From assembly GCA_026214975.1 (NCBI GenBank), contig JAOBSW010000484.1, positions 40,467 to 104,466 on the forward strand: a stretch of DNA of 64,000 bases, in the 5' to 3' direction. Below the pieces are notes generated by a model. The model ran no database searches. It had not been told where the DNA came from and was given only the letters and a program-made list of their open reading frames with translations. Positions 33,974-43,908 of this stretch are shown piece after piece. Within the stretch, counting starts at the first letter, position 1. Every line of letters starts with the position of its first letter. A program made the position numbers and the translations under genes. Origin of the DNA: Gentiana macrophylla (Eukaryota > Streptophyta > Magnoliopsida > Gentianales > Gentianaceae).

Positions 33974-35645
33974 TGAAGGATGCTGGTTCTTAGATCTAAA
34001 CGAGTTAGATCTATGCGTAGCGGATGGATCACGATTTATATGACACAATTCATAATTAAAGGACTTAAGTACTACAAGGGGGTTTAAGATTATGTTACCA
34101 ATAACGGGAAGAGTCGCCTTGATCTTCCGATGTGTTCTCCAAACGGCGGTTGGTGGACACCCTTCTTGATACACGAGCCTCCTTGATATGCAACACCAAA
34201 GTTTTTCTTCCTCTAAAACCCTAGACAAGAAAAACAAAATTTTCTCGCTTTTTCTAATAGTGGTCGAAATTTTGCCAATGAATTAAGGCTTGGGAGAACT
34301 CTCTTTATATAGGAGAGAAACCCTTGTCCTCCAAGGATTAAATAATTAAGAGATAATTATTCCATTAACCCTTTATTCCAAATAAAAGATAAATAAAATG
34401 ATTATCCCAAACAAATTAGGATAAATCACATTATTATCTAATATTCCATGAATTATCATTTAACAAATAAAAGATAAATCACATGTCAAATAATTATCCA
34501 AGAAGACTAATTTCTCTCTATTTAATTGACATATATTGGCGCCACATTAAGGGTCAAAAAGCCCACATAAAATGTCTTTTATGTGTATTATATTATTTAG
34601 CCCAACTAAATAATATATCATGCATATCAATTAATTAGCCCGACCAATTAATTATCATTGAGCCCAAGTAACAAGATTACATTAGTCGAATTAATAGGTC
34701 CAATAATTAATTATTCGTCGAGCAGAATAAGTACATTAATTATTAATTCGGGATTACGCCACCATAAACCCGAAACTGAACTCTACCGTTTATAGATGTA
34801 TACTTATACTCAACCCATAGAGTGAATAAGCGTCCATTGATATAATCACTACATACGGATTAACCCTCTATAGATCGTCCATTCGGTGGGAAGTCTCCGT
34901 GAACCCGACTCGAGAATATCTTATCCTTATTTACCATTAACCCACGATGATCAATTAGTATGCATATCGACTAGTAGCTAATTAGTCAAATGCGAAACTC
35001 CGGGATCGATCACTTTCTTAGGGCTAACAAATAAGGATTTGTCTCTCTACTTCGCGAGGAAGGAATGGATTCCATGTGCGTGAAAATCGAGAACTACTCA
35101 CTAAATCCGGAGATAGTGCCAATGAGAAGTGGCTTGGAACACATATTAAAGTGAACCGTAACTAACACATCAAACACTACCCGGGACAAGCAAACATCTG
35201 TGATCACATCGGGATTAAGGTTGATCCATATATGATCATCTAATGATTTAATAAGATTCCTCGATTACGGAATTATACCGAGAAATTCAGATTAAATCGG
35301 TCCGAGTCCTATATGAATGCCATCATATATAAATGCCCAGCGTAGGTATTCTCTACCGACAAACCGGATAAGACTATCACACCCTAAGGTGTTCGGGCGC
35401 ATTATTGGTGTTTTAATCAAGAGACCCTAAACTCGATTAAGTTCACCACGGACTAACGATTTAAGTATATCACCACTAACTCAATCCTCACGCGCATGCC
35501 ATACAATCGAGTTAAGCGGTTACATACTGATAGACTTAGGGTTTGCAGCAGTGTATTACTTACAAGCACAAAGCAAGTAATAAGGTAAGATAAATTATGT
35601 CATAAAACAATTACACAAATTGTCTTTCGGGCACTACACCTAACA
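33974..35645 (-). repeat. 5' LTR of the 26.7-35.6 kb element
   Basis: 1,672 bp direct repeat of 26743-28451. TATA-like minus-strand CCTATATAAAGAG at about 34300-34312. Followed on the right by the minisatellite. Confidence 0.9.
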
Positions 35646-36590
35646 ACCACCCCCGATGCAGAGACACCGCGATGCAGAAACGCCGTGATGCAGAGACACC
35701 TCGATGAAGTGACACCGCTATGCAGTGACAACCGCGATATAGTGTCACCGCGATGCATTGACCACCCTCTATGCATTGACACGGCGATGCAATGGCCATC
35801 GCGATGCATTCACCACCGCGATGCAGTGACCACCCCAATGCATTGACCACCGCGATTCATTGACCACCGCGATGCAGTAACCATCCCGATGCATTGACCA
35901 CCACGATGCATTGACCACCCCCGATCCATTGACCACCGCGATGCAGTAGCCATCCTCGATGCAGAGACTCTGCGATGCAGTGACCAGCCCCGATGCATAG
36001 ACACCGCGATGCAGAAACGCCGCGATGCAGTGGCCATCGCGATGCATTCACCACCATAATGCAGTGACCACCCCCATGCATTCACCGCCGCGATTCATTG
36101 ACCACCGCGATGTATTAACCACCGCGATGCAGTGACCATCCAGATGCAGTGACCACTTCCGATGCAGTGACCATCACGATGCATTGACCACCCCCGATCC
36201 ATTGACCACCACGATGTAATGGCCACCCCCGATACAGAGACACAACAATGCAGTGACCAACCCCGATACAGAGACACCACGATGCAGAGATGCCGCGATG
36301 CAGAGACACTACGATGCATTCACCACCGCGATGCAGTGACCACCCTAATGGATTCACCGCTGTGATTGACCACCGCGATGCATTGACCACCACGATACAG
36401 TGACCATCCCGATGCAGTGACCATCGCGATGCATTGACCACCGCGATGTAGTGGCCACCCTGATGCAGAGAAACCGCGATGCAGTGACCACCCCCGATGC
36501 AAAGACACCGCGATGAAGTGACACCACGATGCACTAACAACCGCGATGCAGTGACACCGCGATGCATTGACCACCCTCGATGCATCGCGG
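35646..36590. repeat. Minisatellite, 16-17-bp unit, about 55 copies
   Basis: Units follow the pattern CGCGATGCAGTGACCAC, with variants TGCATTGACCAC, TGCAGAGACAC and TGCAGTGACAC. The last unit meets an inverted copy at CGATGCATCG (36578-36587). The minus strand has very few stops in any frame, giving several overlapping open frames up to 156 codons that repeat words like HRGGHCIAVVNASRW; a 17-bp unit cycles through all three frames every 51 bases. I treat these as a by-product of the repeat, not as genes. Confidence 0.95.
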
Positions 36591-36660
36591 TGTTTCTTTA
36601 GCATCCAGAAAAAAAAGAAAAAACTTTTTTAGGGTCCAGAAAAAAATCAGCGCTGGTTTT

Positions 36661-37709
36661 TTTTTAATTAATTAGGAGTAGTTTTGTCTAGTTACTAATT
36701 TTTTGTCTTTATAACCAATTAATATTTATGTGTCCTAAGTGCCTAATTAAATACTCAAACTAGTCTTTATAAACAAATACCCAATAAAAAATGGAAAAAA
36801 ATACTTTATCCGTCCCAAAATTTAAATCATTTTGGATATTTTCACCAAACTAATAAAGTGGTTGAATGTCATAAATTTTAACGAGATATATATATATATA
36901 TATTTAAAATCAATAATAAAATTGATTACCCGATTTAAAGAGATCCGACCCGGATTTGTACCACATAGATGAATTGCGATCCTCTCTTTGTGGTGTCTTT
37001 GTGAGGCCAAGAAGCGTCGTTTGAGCCACAAATGACGCCGTTTTGAGCGTGATATTTTTTTTAGGTCGGAATCAAATGACGTCGTTTGTAAACAAAAAGA
37101 CGCTGTTTTGTGTCACATCGGCCCCTGCTGCAGATGATCGGGGTCCCACACAGATCCATGGATTCCTTGATACGTGGAGACTCAACTAATTTATTTTTGA
37201 AAACAATTTATATATTTATTTTTCTCAATATATAATTAGGAGGTAGATCCTGATAAATTTCCACTAAACATCTCAATCTCTGTTGATATTATCCTCTTTA
37301 TATTATTTAACGGAATCCTAGATTTGACTTAAATAACCACGTACCGTAACTATATATCCAATCATATCCTCTTTCACCTCAAATTCATTCCCTTAATTCA
37401 ACCCTTATCCAACCCAATGTTTAATCATCACTATATGCTTCCTCCGGCTTTCCTGACGCCGACCACAAAATATATGAAGATACTACACGATGCGTTATTT
37501 GGATAATGCACGATCTGAAAGGGGGTGTATGAAGACGATGTCCTTTTCTATTTTGAGGTTTTGATTTTTGCAGGAGCCATCTTCGTCACTTTAATTAGAT
37601 ATATATATATTTTTTATGATCTACATGGATCTATTGTCAATTCAAACATTTGACGTAAATTCTTCGGCATGTTCACACGTCCGATGAATTGGGTACTATT
37701 GTCACTTTA
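36661..37709. other. Unassigned intergenic DNA
   Basis: AT-rich; a (TA)n run of about 16 bases at 36886-36902. A segment at 37030-37110 has three ACGNCGTTT-type phrases (GACGCCGTTTTG, GACGTCGTTTG, GACGCTGTTTTG). No gene seen. Confidence 0.5.
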
Positions 37710-37714
37710 CTTTT

Positions 37715-39889
37715 TGTGACGCCCTGTGCTCCGAATTCCTATCCGGAAAATAACGTCCGACACGCATATAATTAAATTTTAATCTAATTATACATGTAAG
37801 CAGACATCAGAGAACAAGCGGAAGTTAAACGACTGACTCGGATACTTAAAACAACTACTAAAACGATCGAAACTAACACATGCTGCATTTAGTACAACAT
37901 CAAAAGGCTTTACTATAACCATAAAAAACAATTAACCCGTACATATTGGTATCCACAAAGTCAACCCACTGATTTCTATCATTACAGAGATTAAGAGAAT
38001 CTATACCAAATTACAACGGAAAATAAAGAACGGTAAACTTCATCTCTGCATCATCTCAGGTCACTCCTCTGTGGCGCTAAAGCGACGACCACAAATACAC
38101 CACATTCTCGGGGTGGGGACAATAAGGAAGAGGGGGTAAGTAGAGACGTACTTAGTAAGGGGTTGAAGAAACGGCTACAATAAATAGCATATCATATATA
38201 ACAAGTTACTTTCTACAATCTCTACCACATAGGTTGCATTGAGATCACACTCACCCTCTACTAGATCACATAGTATAATCTCACGCACATAAGTTTGTTA
38301 CACCAATATCGAGAGGACACTGTGCATGGTGAGAATGCACTGGCAGAGACATATTAAGACCTCTCAAAGAGGCATGGACTTAGGTCTCCATGTGGGAAGT
38401 TGCACGTTGTCCCTTGACACATGACTCAAAAGGGTTGCAAGGTTCCCATGCTTCGATTTAACGCGCGCTTACCAATGATATTGACGTTTTAGGCTTTTAG
38501 ACAACCACATATGTATTTACGAGTTAAATACTAACCACCCGGTTCATTCACGTATAAGACTTCCTAAGGACACAGTCCAGACATTCTAATTACATTACCT
38601 AAAGCATTATAAAATGATCAATGACTACTAGGTCAATGTCTCACAAGGCTAAACAACGCTTTTCGGTGCTCCCACCTTCTCCCCGTAGGAGCCTCGGTTG
38701 TGGTGCAGAACCAAGCCGCTACTGAAGTCGTAGTTAGGCATCGCAAATTAACATATAATGTTCCACATAAACATACAAGCGACATCGTACCATGTAATAC
38801 ACGTAAAAGCATAAAATTAATATAATACATTTTTTTTTAGTATATTAACTATATAATGTTACTTACCGTATATAACATCTATTACTCATCCGTATCAAAT
38901 AAATACATATAAAATCTTCCGGTAAACAGAAAACAAATGTATGACCCTACGGTACATGTATTTTTTAGTTTGCTCTTGGAATACATATATAACAGAAAGG
39001 ATATAATAATGCAATAAAATATATAAAAAGAACCGTACCGGGAGCATGCTGCATGCCCCTTTTTCTTTTTATGGTGCATACCAATCCCAGGAAGGAAACA
39101 AGGAAAGTAATATAATAACTAGAAGTACAGCAATAATCCCGCAGGTACTGAAACCATTAGAAGAACCTATCAGCACCGTTCCCCTCTGTTTATTTTTTTT
39201 TCGACAGTTACTTATTATAAGAACCCAGGTATATATATATAACCAAAAATAAAACCTAATGACAAACGTACGTGAAGCAATTAAATAATCAAAACCAATA
39301 ATAGCATAATTAAAATACGATTGAACACCAACTCCGTTTAAGAACACCCCATTTACTTTTTAGCATTCCAAAAGGGATTTTGAAAGCAAAACGAGTTGTA
39401 AAAAGCTTGAATCCCCGATTTCAACCACTTCTACAAATATCCTACGATAATTAAATGACGATGTCTACGGTTAATTAATCTCTAATTTACCAAAATCTCT
39501 GATTTTCTCAAGAACGAACGGATCTATAATTAGGGTTAGGAATGAAACTTACTGAAAAAAAGAACGGTTGGTATCAAAACGATCACCTCATCGCGGTGAT
39601 CAATTTCTTCTACTATGGTCTGCACCGAAAATCAACCGTTAAACTTCGAATTTGGAAAACAGCGACCGAACTTTTTTTTTTCTTCTTCTTTCCTGTGCTT
39701 GCCGTCGGCTTGCTCCCCAGGTTTTCAGAAAATTTGTTGTGTAAAATCTAATGATTAATTTAGGTAATGGTTCCATTTTATACCCATTAATTAATCATTA
39801 ATTAAATTCTAAATAGGTTAAATAATAATTAGATCATAGTACACATACCCAATTATTGATTTACCCTTTGTGAAAATTCAGATGTTACA
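37715..39889 (-). repeat. Solo LTR, probably of a gypsy (Tekay/Del-like) element
   Basis: 2,175 bp starting TGTGACGCCCTGTG and ending CAGATGTTACA, flanked by CTTTT at 37710-37714 and 39890-39894. There is no primer site, second LTR, or pol next to it, so it is a solo LTR left by recombination. On the minus strand it starts TGTAACATCTGAA and ends GGGCGTCACA, the style of Tekay/Del chromovirus LTRs; the clade is from memory. Interior open frames are short and without known domains. Confidence 0.85.
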
Positions 39890-39894
39890 CTTTT

Positions 39895-42655
39895 CCTTTT
39901 TTTTGACAGATACGTTCATCAGTTCTAAATTAGACGAGTTTAACTTAATGTAATTTTGTCTTTTGATACGAAATAAATAATCATAACTGGATTTGAATGA
40001 TATTTTGTCATTTTGTTCGTAAGTTGATGGATGGGTTAATTATGCATGCATTAAATATGGCCATGATAATGGTGCAAATGTTTCCTACCCGCATCCTCTG
40101 CCTATATATATATGAATTGCAAAGACTTCCATCGATCTTGCAAGGTTATGTGCCTTTTCATATTGATTGATCTTGAATATTTTGTTCGAATAATTGTTGA
40201 TCATGACGTTTTATTGACCATTAAATCTTATCCTCGAAGAAGCATGCGGTAGGAGTTGCACAGCGTATAAAATAAGATCACTTTTAACTTTTAAGCATAT
40301 TTAATTGTAAGTGTCTTTAACCATTCATAACCTTATCCTTGACCTAAGTTTTTTGGTGTGCTTTCAACATTTCTCTTGAATGTTTAGCTGCCCATCCCTC
40401 ATCTGTACAGGGACACAACTTCTATGGGAAGGAATATATTTCAAACAATGATGCTTGGAAGACATCTGTCCAATAATATAGATACATGTATATTTTAGGA
40501 TAAAGATGAAATGATATTGCTACATTAAATGGTATATACGATAAAGTAATGTTTAGTTTTATGGTCGATTATTTATGCTATTACTACATTATACTTCTTG
40601 ACTGTGGAATTCATTGTTCTTGAGATATGATATGTAACCCTATCGTAATTTGCTTAAAAAAAATAACAAAATATTACAAATTTATTGCTAACAAATGTAA
40701 CCTTATAGTGCAGGTGTTGTGGATAAGCTGCAGCGCGGATGAAGTGTGGGGGTTGAGGGGTAAATGGGGTGAGAATTGAAGCGAATGGAGTACGGGGTTG
40801 GGGATTGATTATTTTGGGGCAAATCGAGTGTCGGGTTGGGACATATTATTTGATGTGTACCTTTTTTTTTTTTTTCTTTCTTGAAAGGTAAAGTGTAGCT
40901 TTTAAGGCGCTGATAAGATACGCAGCGTGAGGCTAGCTAGCTAGAGATAAGCTTTGACGAATGGAGTGTGGATTTAGGGGATATATAAATGGGTTGGGGT
41001 ACGTGGAAGGCGACTTATGGTTCTTTCTTTTTCCAAAAATAATCGAGGGGTTGGTTGGCAGGGGGTGGGAGGGTGGCAGGGCGTCCCTCTATATGCTACT
41101 TTTCTTTTGGAGCAAAGCTAAAACTTTTATCCAACGGTTTATAATTTAAAGTTTAAACTTCGATAAGTAGCATACATCATCCAGACAAACTATTATAGTA
41201 GATATATATGCATTGCATTTTACTATTTAATTTTATTGTCATTCGTATAAATTATATGTGCGTTATTTTATTTTATCCATACATTGCACCTACCCCGTGT
41301 GTAGCACGGAATTTATAAACAATATAGAGAAAATATTATTAATGTTTAATTGGAGATTTAAAACAATTTACGTTCTTCTTAAAAAAAATATTATAAGACA
41401 AATAAAAGGAGATATAGTGCCTTTTATTCTAAAACGGAGGAAATACCTGTTACAATTTTTTTTTTCTTAAAGCCTCTGATATCCAGAACCCATTCGTCCG
41501 ATTAATTCAGAGTCCGGTCCGAATCGTGTCTGCAGAGTTAGATTTTTACCTAGAAAATACCTGTTACAATTTTTTGTTTTTGTTGTTGGACTATATTTGT
41601 AACCTTCATGAGTTAATGAAATCCATCTGTTTGTGTGTGGGAGGTTGTATTGTAATAACCGCAAAACTGAAAGTCCAATAACATTGACAAAAAGAAGAGT
41701 ATATTTCTCCTATCACCTCCCTCAATGTGCCATATCATTACTAATAATTATTTAGTAGTAGTATTGTGTCGATAAAAAAACATAATAATTGTAAATATGA
41801 AATATTATACTATAATAACAATAGTAGTGTGACGAGGCCGGATTTCGCCACGCCACGTATCATATACACAACACTCGAATAGTAGTAAGAATAGGTCCAA
41901 GTCCTTAATCTTAAGGACCACGAGTCCTTTTGTAAGCCTGAAGGCTGATCTCCACCTCTAAAGGAGGGGGTTGTTCAGGTCGTCCCGCAGTCCACTGCAA
42001 GTCGAACGGGACAGGGTAGGCACAGACCTGCGTAGTTCGGTCATCTCGACCTGAGCTGCTCGCCGCAGGTCGGCTAGAGCATATAATGATAAATACACGT
42101 TTATCGGGATAATTATGGAAAAAATCCTAAGCCATGAAGGCTCTAATCTTTATCATTTAAATCTTATGTGTTTGAATACCGTGATTATCTTCTAAAATCA
42201 AGGGATAATCACAGGATAATAATAATACTTGTAAGACACGAAAGAAGAGTCCATGATGGACATGGCCGTGAAGCGCCAGGGCAAAAATGTTCTCATATAA
42301 GCGTTCATGTTAACCAAAAGCAGATTTGATTTCAACATACGCTTTGGATACGTAGGCAACTTGGGAAAATCCCAGACTCAGTCTAAATCACCCAAAAAAT
42401 ACTCCCCCCATCCATATTTCTTCTGCTTTTATCCTTAATCCAATTACCACTAGTTTAAACAAAAATTTGATTTTATACCCGATGAATTTTGTTTCGTCAT
42501 AGTGGTAAATGGTTTGTGTGTTTTAAAAGGCTAACTAAACCATCGGTTGGGTGTGGAGGTTTGAACCCCGTAAAAGGGAGACTTCTTTCAGTAGAGTGTG
42601 GAAATTCGAACTCCATAAAAAAAGTGAATTTTTTTAATTTCTTTAATCTGTAGCT
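39895..42655. other. Unassigned intergenic DNA upstream of the TOL gene
   Basis: Mostly AT-rich with a G-rich purine patch at about 40735-41075 and a GC-richer patch at 41830-42070. Only short frames occur. I recognise no domain, RNA gene or complete element. Confidence 0.45.
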
Positions 42656-42923
42656 CGTTTGGATTAATGGAATAGAATGAATTCATTTTATTTTATCAAT
42701 TTGGCATGTTTGAAAACGTAAGAATGCAATGTATTTTTCATTTCATTTCATCAATTTGACATGTTTGAAAACGTAAGAATGCAATGCATTTTGATTCTAA
42801 TGGAATGAAAAGCTATGGAATGGCTGGAATGTGATTTTATTCCATTGTTACAAAACACAGTAATTATAATGATATTATTCCATTAGATTCATTTCATTCC
42901 ATTACATTCCATCAATCCAAACG
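42656..42923. mobile_element. MITE with 18-bp terminal inverted repeats
   Basis: Left end CGTTTGGATTAATGGAAT and right end, reverse complemented, CGTTTGGATTGATGGAAT (17 of 18 match). The interior is rich in GGAATG/CATTCC and contains a 55-bp direct duplication (ATCAATTTGGCATGTTTG at 42695 and its near copy at 42750). At 268 bp without genes it is a miniature inverted-repeat element. The CGTTTGG end resembles PIF/Harbinger Tourist-like elements, but the target duplication is unclear. Confidence 0.75.
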
Positions 42924-42954
42924 AAGCCTACTCTATATGGTTAACTTATCCACT

Positions 42955-43122
42955 CAAGGACGGAACCAGATGTAGCTTGCGCCCACCCGTATTTTATTTT
43001 CGGTACATGTAAAACATCATATAACTCAATCTAACACAGTTAGTTGTTTTAATCCAGCCCACCTGACTATACAAATATAGTCTATTAGCCCACATGACCT
43101 CCAATTTTTGGTTCCGTCCCTG
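42955..43122. mobile_element. hAT-type MITE
   Basis: A 168-bp segment beginning CAAGGACGGAACCAGA; the other end reverse complemented reads CAGGGACGGAACCAAA. It is flanked by TATCCACT (42947-42954) and TATGCACT (43123-43130), an eight-base duplication with one mismatch. Eight-base duplications and CAGGG-type ends are the hAT signature. No coding capacity. Confidence 0.72.
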
Positions 43123-43695
43123 TATGCACTCATCCCGTGAGACATGAAGAATTAAGACTCTTATTAGGTTTAACTTGTCCCCCGATACGTGGCCTGCAAT
43201 CTTTAAAAGCGCTGAAATCTTTGTAATGACAATTGGGCCAGGGAAGGCTGAGTGTAGATGTTCAATCCCGTAAAGGGCGACGACTTCTTTCGGTTTTTCA
43301 GATAATGATAATCCTCGACTGGCCACTGTGCTATTAGATTAACATCTCCACTCATTCCAGTGGAGCGAGGAGGGTGGGGGCGTTTTATTTTTCTTCCTTC
43401 TTATTAGGTTTAACCCTTTTTTAATAAAGACGAAGCTATCATCATTTTCATACAAAAAGGCAAAGGTGTGGAATAGAGATTCCAAAGCATATCGTTATTG
43501 CCGTAATCATATACAAAAAAACGAAATAAAGAAAGAGAGACGAAGATGAGGAAAGGATAACACCCCATTATTATTATTATTTTTTATATATATTTATTTT
43601 AAAAAGAGGATAAAACTGTTTCAAGACCCACAAATTCAATATAACAAAATTGGACCCCACCTAAGGAAAAAAAAAGCAACGAACACAGAGAGACG

Positions 43696-43706
43696 TATAT
43701 ATAATA
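43696..43706 (+). promoter_or_regulatory. Possible TATA element of the TOL gene
   Basis: GTATATATAATAATAAAG lies about 210 bases before the start codon, followed by a purine-rich (GAAA-type) leader. Position fits a plant core promoter with a long 5' leader; no transcript start can be read from sequence. Confidence 0.35.
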
Positions 43707-43785
43707 ATAAAGAAAAAGTGTGTGGGCGCATAAAGAACGCAAAAGAAGAAAAGTAGAATCAATTTGCAGAAGGAGAAAGACATAG

Positions 43786-43824
43786 ATGACGAAAAGATTG
43801 AATTTTCTAGGAGATCAGAAATAA
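43786..43824 (+). CDS. Possible upstream open reading frame in the TOL leader
   Basis: ATG to TAA encoding 12 residues (MTKRLNFLGDQK), 84 bases before the main start codon. Such short upstream frames can lower translation of the main frame. Whether it is in the mRNA depends on the unmapped transcript start. Confidence 0.3.
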   Translation: MTKRLNFLGDQK

Positions 43825-43908
43825 ACATCATCTCGAAGAATTCGATAGTTTTTTTTCTTTTTCTTTCAAGAATCCGTTAACGAAAACAAGGAGTGAATCA
43901 AAGAAAAG

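Larger units (their letters stand above)
26743..35645 (-). mobile_element. Large non-coding LTR retrotransposon (LARD-like, Met primer)
   Basis: Direct repeats at 26743-28451 and 33974-35645 begin TGAAGGATG and end CACCTAACA on the plus strand. A purine tract (minus strand GCAAGTGGGAGATT) touches the left copy and a methionine-type primer site touches the right copy, so the element is on the minus strand. The 5.5-kb interior has no gag or pol motif that I could find and no frame beyond about 80 codons. It is therefore a large derivative needing helper proteins. The LTRs differ by many substitutions and indels, so it is older than the chromovirus. No clean target duplication is visible because the flanks are minisatellite. 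Confidence 0.88.
26602..36660. mobile_element. Inverted-repeat unit with internal minisatellite, opened by an LTR element
   Basis: The left arm (26602-26660) carries TGGACGCTAA at 26611 and CGGACGCTAA at 26637 in T-rich context. The right arm (36590-36660) carries, as reverse complements, TGGATGCTAA (36598-36607) and TGGACCCTAA (36629-36638) in A-rich context. Between the arms lies a 16-17-bp minisatellite, most of which is now right of the LTR element at 26743-35645, with a few units left of it. Removing that element leaves about 1.1 kb: arm, minisatellite, arm. This resembles a small non-autonomous DNA transposon or foldback element. Outer ends and target duplication are not resolved. Confidence 0.55.

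Noticed and set aside
26738..35650. Target duplication for the 26.7-35.6 kb LTR element
   Set aside because: GCATT on the left and ACCAC on the right do not match; the minisatellite flank makes a chance or lost duplication impossible to judge.
36115..36585. 156-codon open frame repeating H-C-I-A and W-S-M-H words
   Set aside because: It is the minisatellite read in one of several equally open frames; no start context, no domain.
35646..36590. CRISPR-like array
   Set aside because: Units are 16-17 bp, contiguous and without unique spacers, in a plant nuclear context; it is a minisatellite.
40961..41149. Short frame in the G-rich patch near 41 kb
   Set aside because: 62 codons of aromatic- and glycine-rich text, no start context and no similarity that I recognise.
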